Assembly (NCBI GenBank): GCA_015067565.1
Contig: SVMF01000002.1
Span: forward strand, 97,337-161,336
DNA: 64,000 bases
Source: Oscillospiraceae bacterium
Lineage (GTDB): Bacteria > Bacillota > Clostridia > Oscillospirales > Oscillospiraceae
Reading direction: 5' to 3'
This document shows positions 44,507-53,935 of the stretch, piece by piece. The position numbers and the translations under genes were made by a program. The notes below the pieces were generated by a model. The model had not been told where the DNA came from and did not search any database. It worked only from the letters and a program-made list of their open reading frames with translations. Each line of letters begins with the position of its first letter. The first letter of the stretch is position 1.

Positions 44507-45433
44507 ATGAGAGAAATTGGCGGATATCTTGAGCTGGACAAGCCGTTCGGTAAGGAATATTATCCTGAGGCGATCAAGCTTAACAGTGCACAAAATGCCG
44601 TGGCCTACCTTAATCGCGTCAAGAAAATATCCAAGCTCTATTTGCCGTACTATCTTTGCGATTCGGTGGTCGGTATGTGCCACCGCGAGGGGATCGACTA
44701 CGAGCTTTACCATGTGGACAAGGACTTTTTGCCGCTTTTTGACAAGAATATCGGCGAAACGGAGCGCTTTTATATCGTCAACTTTTATGGCCAATTGAGC
44801 CGGGAACAGCTTCTGGCCTATCCGAATGTGATCGTTGACAATGTCCATGCGTTTTTCACGCCACCGATGGAGGGTGTGGACACGCTCTGCTCGTGCAGAA
44901 AGTATTTTGGTGTGCCGGACGGGGCCTATCTCATCAGTAACGCACCGCGCATTGCGCTCGAACAGGATCGCTCCTATGCAAGAATGCGCCATATTTTGGG
45001 ACGTTATGATTGCGCCTGTGCTTCGGAGCACTACGGCAGCTTCCAAAGCAATGAGGACGAGGTGCTTTCGATGCCTCTGCGGCAGATGTCCGCACTGACC
45101 CAACACCTTCTGTCAAGTGTTGATTACGCGCAGGTGAAGGCGGCCAGACAGGCCAATTGGCAGACGCTGCACGAGGCGCTCGGGGAGCGTAACGGCCTGA
45201 GACTGCGGACACCGCCTGCGCCTTATATGTACCCGTTTTATACCGAGAGGGGTGGACAGCTGCGCTCGGCATTGGCCGCGCAGAAAATCTACATACCGAC
45301 CCTGTGGCCCAATGTGCTGACAGGGGAGGCGAGTGATATAGAAAAGGATTATGCCCGAAACATCCTGCCCTTGCCCATCGACCAGCGTTATGATCAGAAG
45401 GACATGGAGCGCATCATCGAAGCACTCTTATGA
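44507..45433 (+). CDS. DegT/DnrJ/EryC1-like PLP-dependent protein
   Basis: 308 aa, shorter than typical sugar aminotransferases (about 370). Fold-type I features remain: D111 in VIVDNVHAFF (PLP ring), and the likely Schiff-base lysine K132 in CSCRKYFGVPDGAYL, closely resembling the SFRKxxGVPDGG motif of the DegT family. The N-terminus EIGGYLELDKPFGKEYYP and the C-terminal YPFYTE and PTLWP segments suggest an intact protein, not a fragment. GGAGGGAAGG supports ATG 44507. No glycosyltransferase or nucleotide-sugar genes are nearby, so the substrate is unclear. Confidence 0.75.
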   Translation: MREIGGYLELDKPFGKEYYPEAIKLNSAQNAVAYLNRVKKISKLYLPYYLCDSVVGMCHREGIDYELYHVDKDFLPLFDKNIGETERFYIVNFYGQLSREQLLAYPNVIVDNVHAFFTPPMEGVDTLCSCRKYFGVPDGAYLISNAPRIALEQDRSYARMRHILGRYDCACASEHYGSFQSNEDEVLSMPLRQMSALTQHLLSSVDYAQVKAARQANWQTLHEALGERNGLRLRTPPAPYMYPFYTERGGQLRSALAAQKIYIPTLWPNVLTGEASDIEKDYARNILPLPIDQRYDQKDMERIIEALL

Positions 45434-45494
45434 GGGCACGCAAGTTCCGCTAAAATTCTTCACGATGTTTCGAAAGAAAAAACTGTAGTTTTTC

Positions 45495-45523
45495 AAGCCA
45501 AGACCTCGGGTCTTGGCTTTTTT
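45495..45523 (+). terminator. Rho-independent terminator
   Basis: AAGCCAAGACC, 3-nt loop, GGTCTTGGCTT and TTTT; it separates the DegT-like gene from the tubulin-like cluster. Confidence 0.88.
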
Positions 45524-45566
45524 GTCCATAAAAAAGAAGGATTCTAAGGGAAAACGGCGAATTCTG

Positions 45567-45595
45567 TTGACAAGTACAATATCAAATACTATACT
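45567..45595 (+). promoter_or_regulatory. Near-consensus promoter of the tubulin-like gene cluster
   Basis: TTGACA (45567-45572), 17-nt spacer, TATACT (45590-45595), 65 nt before the first gene. No other clear promoter was found up to 61404. Confidence 0.8.
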
Positions 45596-45660
45596 ATAAT
45601 TTGGATGAGTTTACAAAAAATTCATAAGTATAACGAAGGATGTTAAGGAGGAGTCGGAGC

Positions 45661-47466
45661 ATGTGGACGATTTTTCTGGGCATCGCCATTGGCTGTATGC
45701 CATTGTCGGTGCTTGCGTGGCTGAAAGGCCGCAACAGTGAAAAGAAGGTAAAACAGATTCGATTGCTGCATTGGTTGATGGTTGGAATGTTCCTGACGGC
45801 CTTCTTTCTGTTTCTGGCTTTGCACAAGGGTGCAGCGGAGCAATCGGCATTGGCCTGGCCGAGGAGCTTCCTGCTTGCGGTATTCAATGCAATGCAGGTA
45901 TTTGCAACCGGCTGCGAATTCGGTGTGATCACGGACAGCATCAGTGCTTGCCCGCAGTCGCTGCAGAGCGTATATATGGCAGCCTTCGCGATGGTATTCG
46001 TCTTTGCTCCGGTCCTGACCTTTGGATTTGCGCTGTCCCTTTTCAAAAATGTGACCTCGCGCATCCGCTTCCTCGGACTCAGGGGGAAGGAATTGTTTAT
46101 TTTTTCCGAGCTGAATGAGAAGTCAACCATTTTGGCAACCGACATTCGGAAAAAGAATCCGAATTGCGGCATTGTATTTACCGATGTTTACGAGGATGAA
46201 ACGGAGGAAAATGCGGAGCTGCGTACCACGGCCAAGCGGCTGGGCGCGGTTTGCTTCAGCAAGGATATCCTTCTTTTGAGCTTCGGCCGCCGCATGGGGA
46301 ACAAGCAGATCTCGTTTTTTCTGATCGGGGAGAAGGAGTCGGAGAATCTGAATCAGGCGCTGAAGCTGCTCGAAACCTATCACGAGCTGGACAACGGCCG
46401 GGTCTATGTGTTCTCGACCAGTGTGGAAAGTGAGATCCTTCTGACGGCGGCAGACAAGGGAAGGCTCAAGGTTCGCCGCATCAACGAGGTGCGCTCTCTG
46501 ATCAACCGCATTCTATACGAGGACGGCTGTAAATTGTTTGACGAGGCGAAGGCTGGGGAGGATGGATGGAAGCACATCGGGGCGGTCGTGGTCGGCATGG
46601 GCCGCCACGGCACGCAGATGATGAAGTCTCTGGCATGGTATGCGCAGATGGACGGCTACCGCCTGCATCTGACGGGATTTGACAAGGATCCTTTGGCGCA
46701 GGAGCGATTTACGGCGCTTGCACCGGCCCTGATGGAGGGAAAAGATAACGATGAAAACAAGGACGACGAGGCATGGTGCGATATCCGCATCTGCTCTGAG
46801 ACGGACGTGCAGACGGCGAGCTTTGCCAAAAAGCTTGCGGAACTGAAGAACACGACCTATGTGCTGGTCGCCCTGGGCACAGACGAGCTGAACATTAACA
46901 CAGCGGTAATGCTGCGGATGTATTTTGAACGTATGCATATCCACCCTACCATTCAGGCGATCGTGTACAACACGAGGCAGAAGAATGCTCTGCAGGGGAT
47001 CAAAAATTACAGTGGACAGCACTACGATGTCGATTTCATCGGAGATCTGGAGTCCTCTTATGCAGAAAATGTTGTGATCGATTCCGAGCTGGAGGCGAAG
47101 GGTCTGTCCGTCCATTTGGGCTATTCGCCCGGACAGGAGGAGACCTTCTGGGCCTATGAGTACAATTATCAGTCCTCTGTGGCCTCTGCGATCCATCACC
47201 GCGCAAGGGTGCACTGTGGTGTTGCGAATCTGGATAAGCGTGCTGAGGAGCTGACGGCGGAAGAAAAGAGACCGATCCAGCGGCTGGAGCACCGTCGTTG
47301 GCTGGCCTATATGCGCTCGGAGGGCTTCATCTACAGCGGCTTGAGAGCCGAGACCAGTCGCAACAACCTGGGCAAGATGCATAACGATATGGTCGCATTC
47401 GAACATTTGGATGATAGCGACATAGAAAAGGACAGCAATGTTGTCCTAAGTGTCAACAAAGTTTGA
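45661..47466 (+). CDS. Membrane protein with two TrkA-N/RCK-like Rossmann domains and a RyR-like C-terminus
   Basis: 601 aa. Four hydrophobic segments within residues 1-130. Residues about 138-285 (KELFIFSELNEKSTILATDI) and about 300-455 (IGAVVVGMGRHGTQMMKSL, TYVLVALGTDELN) look like tandem Rossmann/RCK nucleotide-binding folds. Residues about 520-580 contain QRLEHRRWLAYMRSEGF (541-556 region), the E-H-x-RW signature of RyR domains seen in prokaryotic nucleotide-centric systems. Start 45661 is set by GGAGGAG at 45647-45653; ATG 45640 overlaps that site. No K+-channel selectivity filter is visible, so a channel role is not supported. It may be a ligand sensor for the cluster. Confidence 0.75.
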   Translation: MWTIFLGIAIGCMPLSVLAWLKGRNSEKKVKQIRLLHWLMVGMFLTAFFLFLALHKGAAEQSALAWPRSFLLAVFNAMQVFATGCEFGVITDSISACPQSLQSVYMAAFAMVFVFAPVLTFGFALSLFKNVTSRIRFLGLRGKELFIFSELNEKSTILATDIRKKNPNCGIVFTDVYEDETEENAELRTTAKRLGAVCFSKDILLLSFGRRMGNKQISFFLIGEKESENLNQALKLLETYHELDNGRVYVFSTSVESEILLTAADKGRLKVRRINEVRSLINRILYEDGCKLFDEAKAGEDGWKHIGAVVVGMGRHGTQMMKSLAWYAQMDGYRLHLTGFDKDPLAQERFTALAPALMEGKDNDENKDDEAWCDIRICSETDVQTASFAKKLAELKNTTYVLVALGTDELNINTAVMLRMYFERMHIHPTIQAIVYNTRQKNALQGIKNYSGQHYDVDFIGDLESSYAENVVIDSELEAKGLSVHLGYSPGQEETFWAYEYNYQSSVASAIHHRARVHCGVANLDKRAEELTAEEKRPIQRLEHRRWLAYMRSEGFIYSGLRAETSRNNLGKMHNDMVAFEHLDDSDIEKDSNVVLSVNKV

Positions 47467-47557
47467 CGAAAATGTGAATTTTTTGTGGCAAAATACAATA
47501 ATATATGTTATAATATCAGATAAGCTAATTGCAGAAAAAACCAAAAGGAGAGCGGCT

Positions 47558-50209
47558 ATGAAAAGAATTCTCTCACTCCTGCTTGTCATCGCTGTGGCGG
47601 TTGGACTGGTGGCAGGATTGACATTGCCGGTTTCGGCAGAATCGCTGTACATACGCAAGATCGTTTCGGTGGTCTACGATGACTCGGGCAGCATGAAGGG
47701 GGACAAGTGGGCCTATGCCAACTATGCCATGCAGACCTTCTGCGGTATGCTCAACAGCGAGGATCAGCTCTACATCACTTACATGGCGCCTGCGCTGTAT
47801 TACACCGGATACGAGCCTGAGAAGATCGATCTGTCTGCAGGCGGCATCCAGAATTCCGTAGATGACATCCGGGACCATGTCGAGACCTCAAGCACGCCGT
47901 ATTCGGCGGTGCAGATCGCATTCGACAAGCTATCTAAGGTGCAGGACGACAACCCCAACACACAGTATTGGCTGGTCGTCATCACCGACGGTGTGTTTGA
48001 TGAATTCAATGGCATGACCTACGAGGCGGCAGAGGACGACCTGACCGACAAGTTCGAGGACTTTGCCGATGAGACCATGCCCAACGGTACGAATCCGCAG
48101 ATCACCTTCATGACCATCGGCAGCGGCGATATCGTATCTCCGAGAGAGAACCAGGGCAAGGGTATTTATACCTATGGTGCAAACGATGCCAAGAGCATCA
48201 GCGCAACCATGTCGGAAATGGCTGACCGAATCTCGGGCAGAACCCGTCTTTCCAAGAGCGATGTCAAACAGCTGAGCGATACGACCCTGCAGGTATCTTC
48301 CTCCATCCCGCTTTTGAACATTGCGGTGCTGGCGCAGAATTCCGGCGCGAAGATCGTGAAGGCAACGGCCAACAATGAGGGAGCAATCCCGGTCAGCAGA
48401 GAGGCCTCGCTGTCCTATCCCGGCTACAGCAGCCTGGCAGGCGGGGCGTTCCTGCTCGGTGATTCCTCCAATGCGATCCCCTCGGGCAGCTACGAGATCA
48501 CATTTGACAAGGCGGTCAAAGCAGAGGATATTGTATTCCTCTTCGAGCCGGCGCTGGAGATGCGCATGACCGTGATCCTCAACGGCCAGAAGGTCGAGGA
48601 TTTTGATGAGCTGGACAATGCCATGGAAGGCGACAAGATCGATGTCAGCTGCAAGATCTATGAGATGGGTACGGATCATGAGATCTCTCCGTCGCTGCTG
48701 CCTCCCGGCACAACTTATGAGATCAACATTGCTGAAGACGGCAAGATTACAAAGCAGGTCTCCGGCGAAAAGATGGAGCTCAAGGATTATTCTCTCCATC
48801 AGGCCAAGACAGAGCTTACCGCTTCTGTGCAGATCGCGGGGTTCAACCCCATCTCCAGAACGGTCAAATTCGCTCCCACGCAGTATGTGGCGCCCACGAC
48901 GCAGTACATTCCGCCCATCGTATATACCATCGACGCTGCCCATGGCAGCAGCACCCACGGACTGAATGTGGATCAGCTTTCCGGTCAGCACGATCTGTCG
49001 ATCGTCTTCAAGATCTATGAGGATGGCAAGCTGATGACCGACCCGAGTGCGGTGCAGGCGCTGAATCCGCAGATCGAGGTCGCACCGCAGGGCAATGGTG
49101 GCAAGATGGAATATGCCGATGACGGAACGATTGTCTTTATCCCCGACACGGCAAGAGCACCGAGCGGTGTGAGCGGTGGCGGAAGCTTCGATGTCACGGT
49201 CGAGTGTAAGCTTCCTGACGGCACAAGCGCTTGCGAGAAATATGCGGTGTTGCTTTCGGACTATCAGATCTTTGCAACGGATGCCGACGAGAGCATCGTA
49301 AAGACGGAATTTTACAACAACCGGATCGGCGCCTCGTTCTACATCACGAAGGACGGCAACAGACTTGGCAAGGCCGATGTCGAGAAGGGAATTTCCATAT
49401 CGCTGAATGAGGCCTACAAGGGCTTCGAGACGGAAATTAGCGTCGCTGCTGACGGCACAATCACGGTTGTTCCCGTTCAGGCAAAAGAGCATCCGCTCAA
49501 TTTTGGTTCCTGGTGGTTCTACTGGTGGCATTACTTTGGATTGCCCGGTGAGGATGTCCGTGTGACGCTGTCGCACTCCTTCGGCTCTGCCGAGGCAAAG
49601 ATCCCCGTGGTCTCTCCGTCCTTCGGCTTCCAGCTTCTGAATGTGTACCTGCCGCTTCTGATCGAGCTGGCGGTGCTGGCATATCTGATTTGGTGGATCT
49701 ATGCCATCTTTGCGAAGGCGAAATTCACCCCGGGCACAGCAATTTATACCGCAACGCTTCTGTATAACGCAGACGGATACCACAAGATCCTAACCGTGGA
49801 AGAAAATCCGCTCGATGAGTACAACAAGCTCAAGTACAGATGGCGCCCGACGCTGAAGACGGAGACGGTTTCGGTATGCGGAGATCTCAGCATTTCTGCG
49901 ACCTGCGGAGGCGGCATTGTCTGCCAGACACCGATTTGGTACAAGGGCCGCATCAAGCCGCTCAATGCAGGCTTTGCGCTGCTCAACACGCCGCATGATG
50001 TCCAGCAGTACATTATGAGGAACAAGAGCATGGCGATTGAACTGATTACGCCGTTTGACACGAAGCAGGTGAAGGCAGTGGAAAGCATTGACGGCCCGCA
50101 GGACAAGACCTATTATGTCGCAACGGATCTTGCTGCGCTTCCGAAGGTCGATGGGATTCCCACGATCAAGCGTGCGCTGATCTTCGCTTACGCACATCAA
50201 CATGAATGA
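47558..50209 (+). CDS. Secreted, membrane-anchored VWA-domain protein
   Basis: 883 aa. Signal peptide 1-27 (ends VSA-ES). A von Willebrand A domain follows at once, with an intact MIDAS DDSGSM (D41-x-S43-x-S45) and a later VVITDGVFDEF acidic strand. The middle about 450 residues are beta-rich repeats (Ig-like, GEKMELKDYSLHQAKTELTASVQIAGF). One transmembrane helix at about residues 694-716 (LPLLIELAVLAYLIWWIYAIF) leaves a roughly 165-residue cytoplasmic tail. AAAGGAG supports ATG 47558. The extracellular VWA could bind a ligand or the transglutaminase partner, with the tail contacting the tubulin-like protein (inference). Confidence 0.85.
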   Translation: MKRILSLLLVIAVAVGLVAGLTLPVSAESLYIRKIVSVVYDDSGSMKGDKWAYANYAMQTFCGMLNSEDQLYITYMAPALYYTGYEPEKIDLSAGGIQNSVDDIRDHVETSSTPYSAVQIAFDKLSKVQDDNPNTQYWLVVITDGVFDEFNGMTYEAAEDDLTDKFEDFADETMPNGTNPQITFMTIGSGDIVSPRENQGKGIYTYGANDAKSISATMSEMADRISGRTRLSKSDVKQLSDTTLQVSSSIPLLNIAVLAQNSGAKIVKATANNEGAIPVSREASLSYPGYSSLAGGAFLLGDSSNAIPSGSYEITFDKAVKAEDIVFLFEPALEMRMTVILNGQKVEDFDELDNAMEGDKIDVSCKIYEMGTDHEISPSLLPPGTTYEINIAEDGKITKQVSGEKMELKDYSLHQAKTELTASVQIAGFNPISRTVKFAPTQYVAPTTQYIPPIVYTIDAAHGSSTHGLNVDQLSGQHDLSIVFKIYEDGKLMTDPSAVQALNPQIEVAPQGNGGKMEYADDGTIVFIPDTARAPSGVSGGGSFDVTVECKLPDGTSACEKYAVLLSDYQIFATDADESIVKTEFYNNRIGASFYITKDGNRLGKADVEKGISISLNEAYKGFETEISVAADGTITVVPVQAKEHPLNFGSWWFYWWHYFGLPGEDVRVTLSHSFGSAEAKIPVVSPSFGFQLLNVYLPLLIELAVLAYLIWWIYAIFAKAKFTPGTAIYTATLLYNADGYHKILTVEENPLDEYNKLKYRWRPTLKTETVSVCGDLSISATCGGGIVCQTPIWYKGRIKPLNAGFALLNTPHDVQQYIMRNKSMAIELITPFDTKQVKAVESIDGPQDKTYYVATDLAALPKVDGIPTIKRALIFAYAHQHE

Positions 50210-50238
50210 TAAAAATTAACATACGGAGGTAGCAACAA

Positions 50239-53200
50239 ATGGAGAAAAAAATTGACAAGCAAACTGTGCTGATCGGCCTTGGCGGCACCGGTAGCCGTGT
50301 GGTCAACAATGTGGCGAAGATGCTGCGTAAGAACAAAATCAGCATCAATGACGGCTACGTGACCTGTGCTGTCATGGACACGAACCAGTCTGATAACCGT
50401 CTGATCACATCCACGGGCACCAACATCCCTGTCATTCCGACCTGTGATGAGAGAACCATCGACGAATACCTGCATATGTATGCCGGCAAGAGCCCCAGCG
50501 CATGGTTCCCGTATTCCCGCTCCCTCGGTGCAGAGTCCATGATTGACGGCGCTTCTGAGATGCGTGCAAAGTCCAGAATCGCTTTCATGGACACGATGGA
50601 GAGCGGCAAGATCATTGAGCTGCGCAATGCCATCGAGAAGGTTTTCCACCACAAGCCCGGAACGCCCGAAAAGATCCGTGTCATGCTCGTTTCTTCCCTC
50701 TCCGGCGGTACCGGCGCAGGTATGTTCATCCAGGTCGCTTTGTGGCTGCGTAAGTTCTTTGATGAGAGAGGCTGCATGGCAACCATCCGTGGCATCTTCC
50801 TGCTGCCTGATATCTTCATCCGCACAATCCCGAACATCCGCGACAATCCCAGAAAGCCGCTGTACCACTATGCCAACGCTTATGCTGCCATCCGTGAGCT
50901 CAATGCCATCAATAAGGCCATCAAGAGCAAGGGCAAGAGCGAGCTGGAAAGACCCATCGTCATCGATGGCTTGTTCGACAGCAGAAAGCCCGGCCCGAAG
51001 CCCGTATTCGACAATGCCTTCTTCATTGACGACATTGATGCAGGCGGTGCAGCCTTCGATAAGTGCCAGACCTATGAGGAGATCGTAGCACAGATCGTCT
51101 ATATGCAGTTGTATGCTCCGATGCACTCCGAGCTGTCCTCCGTTGAGGATAACCTGTTCCGTGCCTTTGAGTCCAACCCCGAGCCTGTTTACGGCTCCTG
51201 CGGCACGTCCAAGGCTGAGTACCCGGTCGATGATGTTGTGGAATATTGCGCGCTGCGTGCTGCCCAGGAATCTGTTTCCGAGGGCTGGTGCAAGATCGAT
51301 GCCGAAATCGACGCCATCAAGCAGGAAGAGGAAGAGCAGGAGCGTGACGGCATTGTCTTGAAGCACAAGATCAACCGCAGAGATACCTTCGTCAGACTCT
51401 TTGACGAGTTGTCTTCCAAGAGCGGCAACGAGGTCAGCAGAGGCACCAGACTCTTCGTCTCCATTCGCCACGACGCAGACGATGAGATCCGCGAGAAGGT
51501 CCCAGGCAAGGAAAACGAGACGAAGATCACCTACAGACCCAAGGTCAAGAAGTTCATGGATATGCTCGACAAGGAAGTCGAGAGAGCCGTGTCGACCAAG
51601 GGCGGCCTCGAGCAGATCCAGGAGCTCATCGCCGATCTTCCCAAGCCTGAGGATCACAAGAAGTTTAACGATAAGCTCATTGAGCGACTGAAAAAGCTGC
51701 CGGACGCGGAAATCGAGATCCGCACGCAGGTTCTTGACGACTTCGACAAGAAGTATGAGGAGTTCGCAAATGAGATCATCCGTGCGATCATTCCGCTCGA
51801 TATGAGTGCACTCAACAGCCAGAACGAGAAGTCTCTGTATGGCCTGTTCGTCAAGCACGATCCGGACAAGGGCGACTACTTCGTACATCCCATTGCTGCA
51901 AAGTATATGCTCTACCGTCTGTCTCAGTCCATCGAAGAGGCACAGAAGACCCTGGCACCGAGCAATGTCAGAGACAGCGCGCTCGAAGGCTCCACGGACG
52001 TTTCCTTCGACAACCCCGAGACTCGCAAGAAGGAAACCATGAAGGAGTACTGGACGCAGCTTGGCTTTGTCACCAGCAAGGACGAGATCGCCCACTACAT
52101 CAGAAAATACAAGGAATACAACACTGCAAATATGACCCTGTGCATGCAGTATGAGAACGAGCTGCTCAAGCAGAAGGTTCTGAAGGATCTCAACGAGCGT
52201 GTCAATGCCCTGATTTCCAAGATCGAGGAGCTGTTCACCAACTTCCCGAAGCTGCTCGAGAAGGTCAGCGACATGATGGAAGAGAATGTCAAGCGCAACG
52301 AGCAGGGCCGCGGCAAGACACTGTATGTATTTGCACAGCGTGAGCATAAGGAAGCAAAGTACAAGGAGCTGAACATCGACCTGAGCGGCAGAAACGGCGA
52401 GCTCAACCGTGATGTGATCAACACCATCTACGGCAAGTTCTGCGCACAGTACAGACCCAATGTCAAGGAAAATGCCCGCTATGTGGAGAGCAATGTTATT
52501 GCACTCTTCCTCGAGAGCATCCTGAACAGCTATAAGACGATGATCCCCGTTCAGTACAAGGAACAGGTTCGTCTGGACATCATCAAGGCCATCAAGGAAG
52601 AGAGCGACTTCGACTTCGAGGCCGCAAAGGCTGCACAAATGGAGGAGGGCGAGGAGAAGAACGATGTCTTCTCGCAGGAATCCGCAGCCGAAGCAGCTGC
52701 CTTCCGCCACAATACGGCCATCTTGAGCTACCGCAACAGACTCGGCCATATGGCAACGCCGTTCCTGCGCGCACAGCCTGATGAGGCGCTGGCAGTTGTC
52801 GACAACATCGACGGCATCACCTACGACGAAAACAACATGATCTGGATGAAGAGCGAGGACGGCAGCGTCCTGCGCATGCCGTTCCAGACCAAGCTGACCT
52901 TCTGGGGGTTCAACCCGAAGACGGCCGAAAATTGCCCTGAGCTCACCGCTGCCCTCGGCGCAAACACCGCCACGGCTGCAGATGACGGATATCCCAGAAA
53001 CGAGCTGTACTGCTATAGCTCCATCTACGGCGTCAAGGCGGAGGCCATTGACAAGTTCAATGAGCAGCTGGGCGGCGACTACTACAAGCATTACAGCGCA
53101 GTGATCGGTTCGATGATCCGCAACAACTCGGAGATTGATACGCCGCATATCGACAAGACATGGCACGAGTTCCTGCCCTATGTCAGCGCAACCAGACAGA

Positions 53201-53835
53201 AGGTTGCTGCACAGAAGTTCTTCAAGGCCTTCTGGCGTGCCATTGCCTACGGTGTTGTCCGCTTGGACAGCCACGGCAAGTATGAGATCGGTGAGCGGAT
53301 GACCGACTCCTACGGCAACAGCACCTACCGCTATGAGGCTCTGCTCGATGACAACAGAACCATCCCCGCAAGCGATGTCGGCAGACTCATCAGCGCCCTG
53401 AAAAACCATCCGAACTTTGAATCCATCATCACCGGACAGCTTGAGGCGATGTTCAATGAGGATGTCAGAGGCATGACCACCTATGTCAGCACGGACATCG
53501 TCCGCGGCATGGTGCGCGAGGGCGACCTCAACCCCGTGACGATGATCGTCCGCTATGAGGCATCGAGAGATTACAACAGCCACATCGGCAGCGACCTCGT
53601 CGGCTCCATCGGCGAGATCATGAAGGATGTTGCATCGAACTACGACATGAACCGTGGTGACGACCAGATCAACGATGCGCGCTTCAAGCTCTGCCACAGA
53701 ATCTATGAAAAGAGCACCATGAGCAGAAAGGCCGTCCTGTTTGAGTCCTGGATCAAGGAATTCAGACGCCTGAAGCTCAAGGTGGAAGAAGATGTGAACC
53801 CGACCGCAAACGGAGAGATCGAGGACATCATCTGA
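50239..53835 (+). CDS. Tubulin/FtsZ-like GTPase-fold protein (Tubulin_2 type), 1198 aa
   Basis: The N-terminal about 450 residues show tubulin-superfamily nucleotide loops: T1 GLGGTGSR (residues 13-20) and the tubulin signature loop SGGTGAGM (155-162) preceded by VMLVSSL. The remaining about 750 residues are largely helical and charged, with acidic coiled-coil-like stretches (KQEEEEQERDG, KLPDAEIEIRTQVLDDFDKKYEEF). I found no NxDxxD-type T7 catalytic loop by eye, so GTP hydrolysis is uncertain. It is far larger than FtsZ (about 380 aa). GGAGG at 50225-50229 precedes ATG 50239. Family knowledge: FtsZ-like proteins paired with VWA proteins have been proposed as membrane-remodelling systems. Confidence 0.87.
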   Translation: MEKKIDKQTVLIGLGGTGSRVVNNVAKMLRKNKISINDGYVTCAVMDTNQSDNRLITSTGTNIPVIPTCDERTIDEYLHMYAGKSPSAWFPYSRSLGAESMIDGASEMRAKSRIAFMDTMESGKIIELRNAIEKVFHHKPGTPEKIRVMLVSSLSGGTGAGMFIQVALWLRKFFDERGCMATIRGIFLLPDIFIRTIPNIRDNPRKPLYHYANAYAAIRELNAINKAIKSKGKSELERPIVIDGLFDSRKPGPKPVFDNAFFIDDIDAGGAAFDKCQTYEEIVAQIVYMQLYAPMHSELSSVEDNLFRAFESNPEPVYGSCGTSKAEYPVDDVVEYCALRAAQESVSEGWCKIDAEIDAIKQEEEEQERDGIVLKHKINRRDTFVRLFDELSSKSGNEVSRGTRLFVSIRHDADDEIREKVPGKENETKITYRPKVKKFMDMLDKEVERAVSTKGGLEQIQELIADLPKPEDHKKFNDKLIERLKKLPDAEIEIRTQVLDDFDKKYEEFANEIIRAIIPLDMSALNSQNEKSLYGLFVKHDPDKGDYFVHPIAAKYMLYRLSQSIEEAQKTLAPSNVRDSALEGSTDVSFDNPETRKKETMKEYWTQLGFVTSKDEIAHYIRKYKEYNTANMTLCMQYENELLKQKVLKDLNERVNALISKIEELFTNFPKLLEKVSDMMEENVKRNEQGRGKTLYVFAQREHKEAKYKELNIDLSGRNGELNRDVINTIYGKFCAQYRPNVKENARYVESNVIALFLESILNSYKTMIPVQYKEQVRLDIIKAIKEESDFDFEAAKAAQMEEGEEKNDVFSQESAAEAAAFRHNTAILSYRNRLGHMATPFLRAQPDEALAVVDNIDGITYDENNMIWMKSEDGSVLRMPFQTKLTFWGFNPKTAENCPELTAALGANTATAADDGYPRNELYCYSSIYGVKAEAIDKFNEQLGGDYYKHYSAVIGSMIRNNSEIDTPHIDKTWHEFLPYVSATRQKVAAQKFFKAFWRAIAYGVVRLDSHGKYEIGERMTDSYGNSTYRYEALLDDNRTIPASDVGRLISALKNHPNFESIITGQLEAMFNEDVRGMTTYVSTDIVRGMVREGDLNPVTMIVRYEASRDYNSHIGSDLVGSIGEIMKDVASNYDMNRGDDQINDARFKLCHRIYEKSTMSRKAVLFESWIKEFRRLKLKVEEDVNPTANGEIEDII

Positions 53836-53847
53836 TCCAGCTTTTTT

Positions 53848-53881
53848 CCGAAGCTGTCACACTCCGGTGTGACAGCTTCGG
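53848..53881 (+). other. Intercistronic 15-bp perfect hairpin
   Basis: CCGAAGCTGTCACAC, 4-nt loop, GTGTGACAGCTTCGG. It is preceded by T6 and followed by GGAATA7, the reverse of a terminator layout, so it looks like an mRNA processing or stability element setting different levels of the flanking genes. Confidence 0.65.
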
Positions 53882-53935
53882 GGAATAAAAAAACGAGACA
53901 CCGCAGTCGGTGCCTTCGGAAACGGAGGAATGCAT

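Noticed and set aside
45661..47466. Potassium channel interpretation of the Rossmann/RyR protein
   Set aside because: No TVGYG-like selectivity filter or pore helix in the four-helix N-terminal region.
47467..47557. Internal promoter before the VWA gene (TATAAT at 47509-47514)
   Set aside because: AT-rich region with a good -10 but no -35 match at 16-18 nt; not strong enough to split the operon.
47930..49783. 617-codon antisense frame in the VWA gene, and similar ones at 57493-59007 and 59176-60429
   Set aside because: Same codon-bias artefact; none has a plausible start region or domain.
50197..53697. 1166-codon open frame antisense to the tubulin-like gene
   Set aside because: Frame-shadow caused by biased codon use of the sense gene; no ribosome site, no recognisable domain, and low-complexity Leu/Asp/Val composition typical of antisense translation.
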